Assembly (NCBI RefSeq): GCF_007197645.1
Contig: NZ_VKGK01000002.1
Span: forward strand, 300,953-364,952
DNA: 64,000 nucleotides
Direction of reading: 5' to 3'
Source of the DNA: Shewanella hanedai
GTDB taxonomy: Bacteria > Pseudomonadota > Gammaproteobacteria > Enterobacterales > Shewanellaceae
The translations under genes were made by a program, and so were the position numbers. A model generated the notes under the pieces. It was not told where the DNA came from, did no database searches, and was given only the letters and a program-made list of their open reading frames with translations. Positions 9,956-19,795 of the stretch are shown here, piece by piece (position 1 is the first letter of the stretch; every line of letters begins with the position of its first letter).

Positions 9956-11347
9956 TTATAACTTGTTGGTGCGACCAATAAAGTCATCCAATTGCCCGCT
10001 GATACTCATCAAGCGCGCATAGGATTGAACATAACGATATTTAGCACCAAGTTGTTGTGTCTTGACGGCACTGAGTTTCAACTCGGCATCGACTCTATCG
10101 ATTGACGTCGACAGACCTTGATTGAACGCTATTTCACGCAGACGCAAATTTTCTTCCGCCAGACTCAATGAGGTATTTAACGCGACAGCTTCTTCTTGCG
10201 CTTGCTGCAGTTGACGGTAACTTTGATCCAGTAATAGGCTTAAGTCTTGCTGCGTTTGTGCCTTGGTATATCTGGCTTGCAATAGTGCGCTTTTCGCGGC
10301 TTGTACTTTACCACTGCGTCCGTCTCGGCTTAATAATGGCACCTTAACACCTAGACCAATCATCCAATCCGGTTCGACCTTAGAAAACAGACTGTCATCT
10401 TCATACAGGGTGTAATTACCGTAGAGGAATACCGTGGGTTTATAGCGTCCCTTTTCGACTTCAATCAAGCCACTCGCTTGATCTTCTTTGGCTTCGAGTA
10501 ATCTTAATGCTGGGTGCTGAGTCATGGTTAACTGACTCAAGCGTGGTAATGAAGGTTGATTTGGCAACATAAATAGCTGAGATGCAGTAGTAACGCTGCG
10601 TTCATGCAACATACGCGATAGTGCAATCATCGCCATCTCATGCTGGCGTTTGGCACTGCCTGCACTCACTCGAGCATTCTCAAGTGCTACTTGTGCGTTA
10701 AGCCGTTCAACCTTAGCTATCTGACCTTGCTCTTCCAATTTAAGGGCATGATCAACATGTTCTGACAATGAGGAGACTAACTGCTGCTGCGTCTGCATTA
10801 GCATCTCTGTCACCGATACAGCGTAATACCTGTCGACCAACAGCGTGAAAAGATCTCGAGTCACAAGTTGCAGTTGCTGTTCTTTTTCAGCCACTTCGGC
10901 GGCGTGGATACCTTGAGCCGCAGTGATTTTACCGCCAGTATAGATAGGCCACATTGCTTGTAAACTTGCGCGGAAAATATCTTGTTCTGTAAATGGAGTG
11001 ACAAACATTGAACTGGGAATCCCCGCCAGTGCACCACCAAGAGCTGGGGGTAAACTGCCTGGGTCGAGCGAAGCTAACGGATTGAGATCCCGTAGATCCA
11101 GCTCAATAGGCTTTTCGAGATGAGTATAACTGCCGTTGATATCAAGTGAAGGCATACCAAGGTCTTCACCTGCTTCCTGTTCAGCTTGCGCTCGCAATAC
11201 TTGCTGAGATTCGGCTTGAAGCTTATCGCTCACGGTCAACAACTGCTGCCACGCAGTGGTAAACGTCATCAGCTGAGCCAAGGAAGTACCTGACACTAAA
11301 CTAGACGCTAAGAGTAGAGACAAGCAAACGAATCGGGTTAATTTCAT
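9956..11347 (-). CDS. TolC-family outer-membrane efflux protein
   Basis: Outer-membrane channel component of 463 residues. A cleavable signal peptide ends near SGTSLAQ (about residue 25). The remainder is two long helical repeats typical of the OEP family, rich in Gln/Ala/Leu, with the conserved pattern LVDRYYAVSVTE in the first half and LLDQSYRQLQQAQEE in the second. First gene of the export operon; its upstream region carries a perfect palindrome (11385-11414). Together with the adaptor and permeases it would form a tripartite exporter spanning both membranes. Confidence 0.9.
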   Translation of the reverse strand: MKLTRFVCLSLLLASSLVSGTSLAQLMTFTTAWQQLLTVSDKLQAESQQVLRAQAEQEAGEDLGMPSLDINGSYTHLEKPIELDLRDLNPLASLDPGSLPPALGGALAGIPSSMFVTPFTEQDIFRASLQAMWPIYTGGKITAAQGIHAAEVAEKEQQLQLVTRDLFTLLVDRYYAVSVTEMLMQTQQQLVSSLSEHVDHALKLEEQGQIAKVERLNAQVALENARVSAGSAKRQHEMAMIALSRMLHERSVTTASQLFMLPNQPSLPRLSQLTMTQHPALRLLEAKEDQASGLIEVEKGRYKPTVFLYGNYTLYEDDSLFSKVEPDWMIGLGVKVPLLSRDGRSGKVQAAKSALLQARYTKAQTQQDLSLLLDQSYRQLQQAQEEAVALNTSLSLAEENLRLREIAFNQGLSTSIDRVDAELKLSAVKTQQLGAKYRYVQSYARLMSISGQLDDFIGRTNKL

Positions 11348-11384
11348 TTATACCTCAAAGAGCTTCAAGCAAAACAAGCATATA

Positions 11385-11414
11385 GCATAATTAGAGTATT
11401 AACTCTAATTATGC
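11385..11414. promoter_or_regulatory. perfect palindrome upstream of export operon
   Basis: GCATAATTAGAGT (11385-11397) and ACTCTAATTATGC (11402-11414) form a perfect 13-bp inverted repeat around ATTA, 38-67 bp upstream of the tolC-family start. It is too AT-rich and lacks the T tract for a terminator, and it sits where a repressor site would be. This is a likely operator for a TetR- or MarR-type dimer, but no regulator gene is adjacent. Confidence 0.6.
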
Positions 11415-11572
11415 CGAGTAATGATAACACCGATTAACATCAAGGACTAGCTGCAGCGTTTCTAAGTTGATGCATACCCTAGAATGTTTATGAGCTCACC
11501 TAGAGTGCATACAAGCTGTTAGCTCCCAAAACATCAAGTTTACTCATACATAGAATGAGCCCTAGGTGTTTT

Positions 11573-11716
11573 ATACCAATCAGTATAAGAAGTTGATCTG
11601 CTCAGAGTGTTTTTTGGCAAACTAATTCAAGGCGAATGGATGACATAATGGTTGTTCCCTTATGAGTTCATTCAACACTGAAGTAGGCAGTCAAAAACAC
11701 TCCTTACAGGCGAGAT
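11573..11716 (+). repeat. dispersed repeat, half copy (copy 1)
   Basis: Begins with the terminal motif ATACCAATCAGTATAA and follows the full copy at 46510 closely for about 140 bp, ending at CAGGCGAG, the midpoint of the element. It stops immediately before the tldD stop codon (11717-11719). Only the left hairpin half is present: GTGTTTTTTGGC near the start pairs with the mirrored sequence near the end, allowing one G-T wobble in this copy. Confidence 0.8.
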
Positions 11717-13165
11717 TTACGCTGTTCCACCGACAGTTAAACTGTCTATTTTAAGCGTTGGTTGACCCACTCCGACAGGAACACTTTGACCGTCTTTACC
11801 ACAGACACCAACGCCTTGATCCAACGCTAGATCATTACCCACCATTGAGATCTCTCCCATGGCTTCTGGGCCATTACCGATTAACGTCGCCCCCTTAATT
11901 GCTTGGGTGACTTCACCATTTTCAATTAAGTAAGCTTCTGAGGCTGAGAAGACGAATTTTCCTGAAGTGATATCCACTTGGCCGCCACCGAAGTTAGGTG
12001 CATAGATACCATTTTTAACAGACTTAATGATCTCGGCAGGATCTGACTCACCCGCTTCCATATACGTATTGGTCATACGCGGCATCGGCAAGTGAGCATA
12101 AGATTCGCGACGTCCATTACCCGTTGACTGCTCACCCATAAGGCGTGCATTGAGCTTGTCTTGCATATAACCTTTTAAAATCCCGTCCTGAATAAGCACG
12201 GTCTTCTGTGTCACTACGCCTTCATCATCGATACTCAATGATCCACGACGATTAGGCATAGTGCCATCATCGACTACAGTCACTAACTTAGATGCCACCT
12301 GTTGACCCACTAAACCGCTAAATGCACTGCTGCCTTTGCGATTAAAGTCACCCTCTAATCCATGGCCTACCGCTTCATGTAATAGAACACCAGGCCAACC
12401 TGCACCTAGAACAACCGTCATCTGGCCTGCTGGAGCATCAATAGCGGTTAAATTCACTGAAGCTTGACGCACTGCTTCGCGAGCAAACGAGAAACACTTA
12501 GGTAATCCAGTGTCATCGGTTTCCAACAAGACTTCATAACCATGGCGTCCGCCACCGCCGCTTGCACCACGTTCACGCTTATCGTTCTCTTCTAAGATAA
12601 CGCTACAGTTAAAACGCACTAAGGGACGAATATCGGCGGCTAATGTGCCGTCACTTGCTGCAACTAAAATCTCTTCATGCACACCAGAAAGACTCACCAC
12701 TACCTGAATAATGCGGCTGTCCAGACTGCGGATATAAGCATCGGCTTCTTTAAGCAGAGATATTTTTCTCACCTCTTCCATGGCTGCAATCGGATCTGCA
12801 CTTTGATAAAGCGCGTTAACCTCTTGGCGCTTCCACGCCTGAACACTACCGTTTCCACCCGATGAAGCAATACTACGCGCAGCTTCTGCCGACGCGATTA
12901 ATGCAGATGGTGTAATTTCATCGGCGTAAGCAAATCCGGTTTTCTCACCAGTAATCGCACGCACACCGACACCACGTTCGATATGAAAGCTGCCTTCTTT
13001 TACTATGCCATCTTCTAATACCCAAGACTCATGGCGGCTTCCTTGAAAATAGAGATCGGAAAAGTCGACATTATGCTGATGAATAATATTCAGGTAGCCC
13101 TGTAGATCACTCAGTGATTGTCCATCTTGCAATAAGCTTTGTTCAACTTGGGTTAAAAATGGCAT
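11717..13165 (-). CDS. tldD: metalloprotease TldD
   Basis: Catalytic subunit of the TldD/TldE protease. The zinc motif HEAVGH lies at about residues 263-268 within [18 protein letters not shown], and the conserved C-terminal part carries [17 protein letters not shown]. Length 482 is normal. It is the last gene of the conserved block rng-yhdP-(nit)-tldD; its partner gene pmbA lies 9 kb away. The stop codon abuts a repeat copy, so the 3' untranslated region is made of repeat sequence. Confidence 0.97.
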   Translation of the reverse strand: MPFLTQVEQSLLQDGQSLSDLQGYLNIIHQHNVDFSDLYFQGSRHESWVLEDGIVKEGSFHIERGVGVRAITGEKTGFAYADEITPSALIASAEAARSIASSGGNGSVQAWKRQEVNALYQSADPIAAMEEVRKISLLKEADAYIRSLDSRIIQVVVSLSGVHEEILVAASDGTLAADIRPLVRFNCSVILEENDKRERGASGGGGRHGYEVLLETDDTGLPKCFSFAREAVRQASVNLTAIDAPAGQMTVVLGAGWPGVLLHEAVGHGLEGDFNRKGSSAFSGLVGQQVASKLVTVVDDGTMPNRRGSLSIDDEGVVTQKTVLIQDGILKGYMQDKLNARLMGEQSTGNGRRESYAHLPMPRMTNTYMEAGESDPAEIIKSVKNGIYAPNFGGGQVDITSGKFVFSASEAYLIENGEVTQAIKGATLIGNGPEAMGEISMVGNDLALDQGVGVCGKDGQSVPVGVGQPTLKIDSLTVGGTA

Positions 13166-13239
13166 TAATGATTCTCTCTTTTGACTTAATTTTTTATAAG
13201 AGATCAGGGATTATCCCCCTCACCTCTTTCTGTTATTGC

Positions 13240-14094
13240 TTAGGCACTGACAACTTTATGTCTTAATTCAGGTGCTGAAAATCGATTATTAACCGATACA
13301 GGCATCTGTTGGCGGATCTCAACTTGTTCACTCTTATCTAGTTTAGTCTGAACCCAACCACATCCATCCATTTTTTGTGCTTGGACTCGTCCCCAAGAGT
13401 CGACAATCATACTTTGGCCCCACGTCTCTCGGCTGCCTTGGTTATGTTGACCCGACTGAGCCGCTGCCAAAATATAGCATTGAGTTTCAATGGCACGAGC
13501 TTGAATGAGAGGCTGCCAATGTGCAGCGCCAGTAACCTTAGTAAACGCTGAAGGCAGCGCAATCAGTTCAGCCCCCGCTAGGCGCATCGCTCTGAATAAA
13601 TCAGGGAAGCGCAGATCATAACAGATGGCTAAGCCTAATTTTCCAAACGGCGTATCTATCACGCTAATTCTTTCACCGGGGCAGAAAGTATCGCTCTCTC
13701 TATACTCTTTGGTGCCATCTGACACATCAACATCAAACAGATGTAACTTATCATAGTCACCGAGTACATCACCCAAATTATCAAATAGATAAGTACGACT
13801 GTAAACACGCCCATCTTCTGAACGAATCGGGATCGTCCCAGCAACGAGATAGATATCATACTTTGCAGCCAGTTGTGACATAGCCGTTTTCAGTTCTGTT
13901 GTTTCAGCACCTGCTTCACCGGCATGTTCGAGCTGCTGGCTCTCATGTCCACCAAAAAGTAAGCAACATTCAGGTAAAACAACTAATTGTGGCTCAGCAG
14001 AATCTCGTGGAAGAAGCTTAAGCTGCGATTCTATATATTCCAGGTTCGCCGATACGTCTCGACTGCTTTGACATTGTAATAGGCTGATCTGCAT
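13240..14094 (-). CDS. nitrilase-family C-N hydrolase (Nit/omega-amidase-like)
   Basis: Cytoplasmic amidase of the nitrilase superfamily, 284 residues. The Glu-Lys-Cys triad is visible: E42 in LPECC, K116 in YDKLHLFDVDV and C158 in LAICYDLRFP. The motif set resembles the Nit1/YbeM branch (deaminated glutathione amidase), so repair of deaminated glutathione is the best guess, but omega-amidase activity cannot be excluded. The N-terminal MQISLLQCQSSRD has no later plausible Met, so the start at 14094 appears genuine and overlaps the end of yhdP by 77 bp. E. coli has no gene between yhdP and tldD, so this is an insertion in that block. Confidence 0.88.
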   Translation of the reverse strand: MQISLLQCQSSRDVSANLEYIESQLKLLPRDSAEPQLVVLPECCLLFGGHESQQLEHAGEAGAETTELKTAMSQLAAKYDIYLVAGTIPIRSEDGRVYSRTYLFDNLGDVLGDYDKLHLFDVDVSDGTKEYRESDTFCPGERISVIDTPFGKLGLAICYDLRFPDLFRAMRLAGAELIALPSAFTKVTGAAHWQPLIQARAIETQCYILAAAQSGQHNQGSRETWGQSMIVDSWGRVQAQKMDGCGWVQTKLDKSEQVEIRQQMPVSVNNRFSAPELRHKVVSA

Positions 14095-17000
14095 CCTTTA
14101 CGTCCTCTTTAGACTTATCCTTAAAAACTGGCATTGCTTGTATATTCGACTCAGGGATCTCGACACCCGATCCTGTTTCATTTTGATTCTGCGGCTCTGC
14201 GCTTTTGACTCTCTGCTCTGAATTGTCATCGACGACAACTTGAATTGGCTCAACTAGAGTAGCAGCCTTAGTCGCTTCCCCTGACTTATTAGTTTGAGCT
14301 GCAGGCACCTTGTCTACTTTAGGTAACGCAGATTCAGGGATCTCTATCTCTTTACTCTTACGTTCTAGCTCTTCAATTTTTGGATCTGACATGGTGCCCG
14401 TTAAACGGAATCTAAGTTCAGTAATAACTTCAATAACGGGCTCAAGTACTTTGGTCAAAGCAAAGGCACCCAATCCAAAGGTCCAACCGCCTGTAGTGAG
14501 TAATACCACAGTCGGCACACTAGAGGCGAGTTGCGGCACAAAACTAATATCGTAATTCAGGCTTTCAGTCATCAAATTAGTGTAACCCCGCACTTTCATA
14601 TTGCCGGCTACAGCATCCATTTCAGTATCGCGTGTTTTGATCACACCATCATCAATATTCAAAGTCCCGTTGAAGGAGTTAAAGTAAAGACCTTTACCAA
14701 ACACATCGGAGAAATCCAAAGAGAGCTTTCTCAGCAGGGAATCGAGACTAAACAGTGAAAATATTCTCGCCCCCTTATCACTCACCTCAGAGAGATGACC
14801 TTTTCCTAACTTAAAATCAACCAAACCATTTAGGGAATCCAGTGAAAACTCATAGGGAGCGCCTTGCCATAACACCTTCGCATTTATCGCTACTGGCGCA
14901 TTCTTCAAGCCGGGATCCATGCCAAGAATAGCCGATATATCATCAAACTTAGTGGCGTCTAACTTCACACTGAACTCAGTGATATTCTCGTTAGCGTCTT
15001 TCTTCCAAGCTCCTTTACCTGTCAAAGTGACATCAGGAGTAGTAAGAGAGACTGTCTGAATCAAATAATTATTCCCCTCTGGTGTGCCCTGCAAAACCAA
15101 GTGACCTAGAGGCATACCATAAAAGCTAAAATCATCTACATCGATCGCTAAGGGCGGCAGATTTTGCAACACGGTATCTGACTTAAATTGCGCATTCTCA
15201 GGCTTCTTCACTTTCGGTGCCATATGGAACTTACTGGCCACCAGTTTTAAACCTTGTGTCGACCAATCAGGGTAAAAGTCGACTCGCCCATCAAGTTCAT
15301 CGGACTCAACCTCAAAACGCCAAACATGTTCAACCGGCTCAGCTTTCATTGTCAGATCGGTTAACGCCTGCCCCATTAGATCTAAGCGATTTATCTTTCC
15401 ATCGATACTGATTAGCGGCGGGAAAAAATTAGCATTATCTTCGACAGCGCTAACGACATCATGGCTCTCATCCTGCTCAGGATGGGTAAATCGTGTAATG
15501 ATTGGCAGCCAAGGGGTAAACTCAGTTTGATCAATAGCTAGCTGCAGATGCCCTTTGCTCTTTTTCAGCTGATCGCCTGGTCTAAACAAGCGACCCAGCA
15601 GCAGATCGAAATGCGCGAGCTTATTCCCGGAGGTTTGATCAAACCCGCCCCAGAATTCCATCTGTTTACCTAACTTGATCCCGAGTGAAGACTGCTTATT
15701 ATCTCCAATTAACTCAACAGTTAGCTTACGCGCCTCATCTTTACCTTTAGCAAACGTATTCGGCAAGTCTAAGCCAACACCAACAAGCTCGCTGCTTACC
15801 TGAGCTTGTATCCGATAACCGATAGGATCAAAAATCAATGTCATCCCACCATTCCAATTCAGCTCACCCGAGTAGACATCTTTAAGGGGATTATCGAGAT
15901 AATCAGGCAGTTCTGCCAGTTTCCATGCGCCATCTAACTCAAGGTTAAGTCCGTAATTGCGCCCCATGGTTTCGGTATCAAATGTTAGAGAGACGGGTTG
16001 CTGAAACAGCTTTGCTTGAATGTTCTCCCCAGTCACGACATCGTTAACAAAGCTGACTTGACCCGTCACTTCATTCAGCGCGACGCCTGGCTCAGTAATA
16101 TAAACAGGGGTGCGATCGAAATTAACCAAACCACGGATCAGCTCACTCTCACCATCGTAGAGGGGAATAGAAAGATCCAGATTAGCACCGACCTCCCCTT
16201 TAATCTGCACCACGTCCAATGTCGAACCGACAGAATCTGCCAGAGAAGACTGATTAAGCACCCGAGTTGCAGCCTCACCTTGAGTGACTAAATCGGCTTT
16301 GACAAGTAGCAGTGAGCGATCCCCTAATTCAGGAATAACCACGCTGGCTCCATCAACTGTCACGTCCAACAATTTACCTTGGTTGATCAAAAGATCCATA
16401 CGTGCATTTTCAAACAATGCCGCTAAGTTCAATGAGGTCACAGCAGGCCAATCTGGCTGAAACTCGAACTCCGCCTCTTGAATCGTAAAGTCAGCCTGAA
16501 AGATGCCAGAATGATCTTGATATGGATAGTTAGCTAATGCGCCATGCCAGAGAACCTTAGCGTCTTGGGTGTTACCTGCTTTCAATCCTGTTTCAAGATA
16601 CTCAACCAGATCTGTACTCATGCCATGCAGAGGGAAGTAGTTTGCAGCTCTTGATACATCGTGTAGTTTCACATCGGCTAATAAGGCTAAATGTGTACTT
16701 TCATCCAAGCCTAAACGCATAGAAGCATCAATAGAGATATCGGGGTTATCTAGCACCAGACGTGGCAGAATTAATGCTTGCGACTTAACGTCATATTTAA
16801 CATCAAATGCCTCACCATCAAACGCAAGAGGGACCCTAAAAGCAGTGCCAAAATCTAATTGATACTTCTGCTTTGGTAGCGAAAGATACAAGGCATCGGT
16901 TTCCCAGCCAAGTTCAATATCCAAGGGCGTAGAGGCTGGAATATCGCCATCAGCCTGCCAGCTCAACTGCTCGACATCGAGCGACAATGCTGGTCCATTT

Positions 17001-18187
17001 TGCTCATCGATGGAGAATTTGATTGTGTTGAGCTGACCCTTAGGATCCAAAGATTGCCAAGTTTTAAGCCCAGCTAAATCCACTCCTGGGATCAAAGGCA
17101 GAAGCGGTAAAAGCGTGCTGGTATCCAGCTTATTCAGCGTGGTCACTAACACTTTATCGCGTTTCTCTGCCGCAAACTTGAGTTCAGGCCAAGCTTGATG
17201 ATTGGTTTCAAAAGCAAGATCTTGGCTATTCAAACGCCAACCATTCTGGGTAGGAGACCAAGCGAGTCGTCCACCTTTAATTTCGAAATGTTGTTTCTGC
17301 TCACTAAGATGCCATTCGAGCCAGCTAGGTTCAAAATCGACTTGAGCAGATGTAATACTTCGCTTGCCAATATCGAGCCAAGCTTCAAGGTTGACCACGC
17401 CTTCCAGCGCCAATTTACTTGAACTGTCGAAAGGGGCGGCTTGTCTTGAGGCCCACTCACCCAAGTCCAGCGAACGCGCAGCAAGATAGACCTCTCCGTG
17501 TAAGCTGTCTGGCTCATGACCACTGCCTTTAATATCCAGCTGTAGACTTAACAACTCCACATCTGAAGCTGCACTATCCAGATAGAGTTTACCTTGCCCC
17601 TGATGCCTTAACTTACTGTTCTTCCATCTTAGGTCTTTGACGTATATGGGTCTGTACTCATGATTTTCACTTAAGAGTTGCAGGCTACCATCACGGATAG
17701 AGAAATGGTCTAACTGCTCAAGAAGCAGCTTATAAAGCCAGTCGGTATCGACAGGTGAAGACGGGGTAACCTGATCCACTGTGGGATCGGTTTGGTTCAG
17801 TTTATCTATATCTAAAGCCACTTGAACTCCGTCAAATATAACGGTTTCAATCTGGGGGCTTAAGGTGATCACGCTCTGCCAGAAGTCCAGCTTCACATGC
17901 ACATTATCAACAACTAACGTGAAAGGTAGGTTTTCTTGTGGCGGGAGTACCAGTTGCTTAACCGTCAACGCAGGACCAAATGCTTGCCATTCAGCGGTCA
18001 GTTCGCCCACATTAACTTGTACTTGGTATTCAGATTTTATGTAGTTAGCGAGTTCAGTTCTAACTTGATCGAGCTGTGGCAAAAGCCCTCTAAAGAGGCT
18101 GACTACCAATGCAAATAGCACCAGTATAATCGCTAAAACTTGCCAGCAACCACGGCTGAACTTTCGAGGACAGAATTTGGGTGACAC
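14018..18187 (-). CDS. yhdP: YhdP-family AsmA-like envelope protein
   Basis: Very large (1389 residues) inner-membrane-anchored protein of the AsmA/TamB/YhdP group, which bridges the periplasm and is implicated in phospholipid transport to the outer membrane. One N-terminal membrane helix (about residues 15-35) precedes long beta-rich repeats; the C-terminal part contains the family region GLYFNSFNGTLNIDDGVIKT and GAFALTKVLEPVIEVITELRFRLTGT, followed by a charged tail of about 110 residues. Start is a GTG overlapping the rng stop by one base (TAGTG), so it is likely coupled. Its last 77 bp overlap the nitrilase gene. Confidence 0.92.
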   Translation of the reverse strand: MSPKFCPRKFSRGCWQVLAIILVLFALVVSLFRGLLPQLDQVRTELANYIKSEYQVQVNVGELTAEWQAFGPALTVKQLVLPPQENLPFTLVVDNVHVKLDFWQSVITLSPQIETVIFDGVQVALDIDKLNQTDPTVDQVTPSSPVDTDWLYKLLLEQLDHFSIRDGSLQLLSENHEYRPIYVKDLRWKNSKLRHQGQGKLYLDSAASDVELLSLQLDIKGSGHEPDSLHGEVYLAARSLDLGEWASRQAAPFDSSSKLALEGVVNLEAWLDIGKRSITSAQVDFEPSWLEWHLSEQKQHFEIKGGRLAWSPTQNGWRLNSQDLAFETNHQAWPELKFAAEKRDKVLVTTLNKLDTSTLLPLLPLIPGVDLAGLKTWQSLDPKGQLNTIKFSIDEQNGPALSLDVEQLSWQADGDIPASTPLDIELGWETDALYLSLPKQKYQLDFGTAFRVPLAFDGEAFDVKYDVKSQALILPRLVLDNPDISIDASMRLGLDESTHLALLADVKLHDVSRAANYFPLHGMSTDLVEYLETGLKAGNTQDAKVLWHGALANYPYQDHSGIFQADFTIQEAEFEFQPDWPAVTSLNLAALFENARMDLLINQGKLLDVTVDGASVVIPELGDRSLLLVKADLVTQGEAATRVLNQSSLADSVGSTLDVVQIKGEVGANLDLSIPLYDGESELIRGLVNFDRTPVYITEPGVALNEVTGQVSFVNDVVTGENIQAKLFQQPVSLTFDTETMGRNYGLNLELDGAWKLAELPDYLDNPLKDVYSGELNWNGGMTLIFDPIGYRIQAQVSSELVGVGLDLPNTFAKGKDEARKLTVELIGDNKQSSLGIKLGKQMEFWGGFDQTSGNKLAHFDLLLGRLFRPGDQLKKSKGHLQLAIDQTEFTPWLPIITRFTHPEQDESHDVVSAVEDNANFFPPLISIDGKINRLDLMGQALTDLTMKAEPVEHVWRFEVESDELDGRVDFYPDWSTQGLKLVASKFHMAPKVKKPENAQFKSDTVLQNLPPLAIDVDDFSFYGMPLGHLVLQGTPEGNNYLIQTVSLTTPDVTLTGKGAWKKDANENITEFSVKLDATKFDDISAILGMDPGLKNAPVAINAKVLWQGAPYEFSLDSLNGLVDFKLGKGHLSEVSDKGARIFSLFSLDSLLRKLSLDFSDVFGKGLYFNSFNGTLNIDDGVIKTRDTEMDAVAGNMKVRGYTNLMTESLNYDISFVPQLASSVPTVVLLTTGGWTFGLGAFALTKVLEPVIEVITELRFRLTGTMSDPKIEELERKSKEIEIPESALPKVDKVPAAQTNKSGEATKAATLVEPIQVVVDDNSEQRVKSAEPQNQNETGSGVEIPESNIQAMPVFKDKSKEDVKDADQPITMSKQSRRIGEPGIYRIAA

Positions 18188-19695
18188 TACATTATTACCA
18201 CATCAAACTTGTTTTGTGCATACATGACTTCATTCTGAAAACGCACCCGTTTACCCATATAAACGCCGAGTTCGGCAACCAAATGACTCTCCTCACCGGT
18301 TAAGCTATTAAAAACAGAAGGAGAGCAATACACCAGAAATTCATCAACATCATAGCTACGATCTAATCTAATCAGCTCTCTAAAAATCTCATACGAAACG
18401 GTTTCAATAGTTTTCAGATTACCCGTCCCTTTACATACAGGGCACTCACCGCATAATACATGCTCTAAACTTTCTCGGGTTCGTTTACGTGTCATCTCGA
18501 CTAAACCTAAACCGGAGAAACCACTGACATTGGTCTTAACAGTGTCATGTGAAAGCGCAAGCTCTAAGCTGGCAAGCACACGTTTCTGGTGCTCAGCTTT
18601 CAACATATCAATAAAATCGATAATGATGATCCCACCCAAATTACGCAATCTTAATTGACGCGCAATGGCATGAGTCGCCTCAAGGTTTGTATTGAATATC
18701 GTCTCTTCTAAGTTTCGATGACCCACGAACGCACCGGTATTAATATCCACCGTCGTCATCGCTTCAGTTTGATCTATGATGAGGTAGCCACCGGATTTAA
18801 GCTCAACCTTGCGACCTAATGCTCGTTGCACTTCATTTTCAACATCATAAAGATCGAAAATAGGCACTGGGCCATTATAGTGTTCAATTTTCTCGGCAAT
18901 CTCAGGCATAAACTCATCAGAAAAAGCTTGCAGCTCTTCAAAAGTTTGGCTCGAATCTACCTGAATTTGGTCAAGCTCAGTGCCCACAAAGTCACGCACG
19001 ATACGTACTGGAAGTGCCAAGTCTTGATACAGTAACGACACGCCTCTGCGTTTGCGGCGCTCACTCACTTTAGACCAAACTCGGCGCAGAAAAGCCGCAT
19101 CCTGAATAAGCTCTTGCTCGCCCGCACTCTCTGCCGCTGTGCGGATAATAAAACCGCCATCTTCATCGACGAAAGGCTCAGTAATTTTTTTAAGACGTGC
19201 GCGGATTTTTTCCGATTCGATACGTTGAGATACCCCAACATGGCTCGAACCAGGCATAAAGACTAAATAACGGGAAGGAAGAGTAATGTCAGTGGTTAAA
19301 CGGGCGCCTTTGGTGCCTAATGGATCTTTAACCACCTGTACCATGATGTCTTGACCCTGACGGACCAATTCACCGATAGCACGGACAACAAAGTTTCCTT
19401 TCTCGCCTTCAGCGACACATTCTGTATGTGGCACAATATCCGATGCGTGTAAAAATGCCGCTTTATCTAATCCGATGTCGACAAATGCAGCCTGCATACC
19501 AGGTAGCACTCGACTGACTTTACCTTTGTAGATATTACCGACTAAGCCACGCTTCATGCGTCGCTCTATATGGACTTCTTGCAACACACCATGCTCAACG
19601 AGTGCGACTCTGGCTTCAGTCGGCGTCACATTGATCAACAGTTCAGAACCGATCTTTCGCTGTACTCTGTTTTTGACGATGCGACTCATAATCAT
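18187..19695 (-). CDS. rng: ribonuclease G
   Basis: Endoribonuclease that matures the 5' end of 16S rRNA and decays some mRNAs. Very close to E. coli RNase G: an S1 domain in the first 130 residues (GNIYKGKVSRVLPGMQAAFVDIG), the catalytic region with EAMTTVDINTGAFVGH and IIIIDFIDM, and the zinc-link CGECPVCKG near residue 430. The N-terminus is about 12 residues longer than in E. coli (MIMSRIVKNRVQRKIG before SELLINVTP). ATG 19695 and ATG 19689 are both possible. It sits in the conserved mreBCD-maf-rng-yhdP order. Confidence 0.97.
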   Translation of the reverse strand: MIMSRIVKNRVQRKIGSELLINVTPTEARVALVEHGVLQEVHIERRMKRGLVGNIYKGKVSRVLPGMQAAFVDIGLDKAAFLHASDIVPHTECVAEGEKGNFVVRAIGELVRQGQDIMVQVVKDPLGTKGARLTTDITLPSRYLVFMPGSSHVGVSQRIESEKIRARLKKITEPFVDEDGGFIIRTAAESAGEQELIQDAAFLRRVWSKVSERRKRRGVSLLYQDLALPVRIVRDFVGTELDQIQVDSSQTFEELQAFSDEFMPEIAEKIEHYNGPVPIFDLYDVENEVQRALGRKVELKSGGYLIIDQTEAMTTVDINTGAFVGHRNLEETIFNTNLEATHAIARQLRLRNLGGIIIIDFIDMLKAEHQKRVLASLELALSHDTVKTNVSGFSGLGLVEMTRKRTRESLEHVLCGECPVCKGTGNLKTIETVSYEIFRELIRLDRSYDVDEFLVYCSPSVFNSLTGEESHLVAELGVYMGKRVRFQNEVMYAQNKFDVVIM

Positions 19696-19795
19696 TCACT
19701 CGCTATTGTTCTTTTGGGCTAAACATTCAATGGCTTACTTATTTTCAGCCCATTATTGTCGCCCATAACCAAATGAGCCATTATCATCGTCTTAA

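Larger units (their letters stand above)
11348..11716. other. intergenic region, tldD/tolC
   Basis: 369 bp without a gene. The left part holds the palindrome and promoter of the export operon. The stretch 11415-11572 shows no recognisable element. From 11573 to the tldD stop lies a half copy of the dispersed repeat described separately. Confidence 0.7.
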
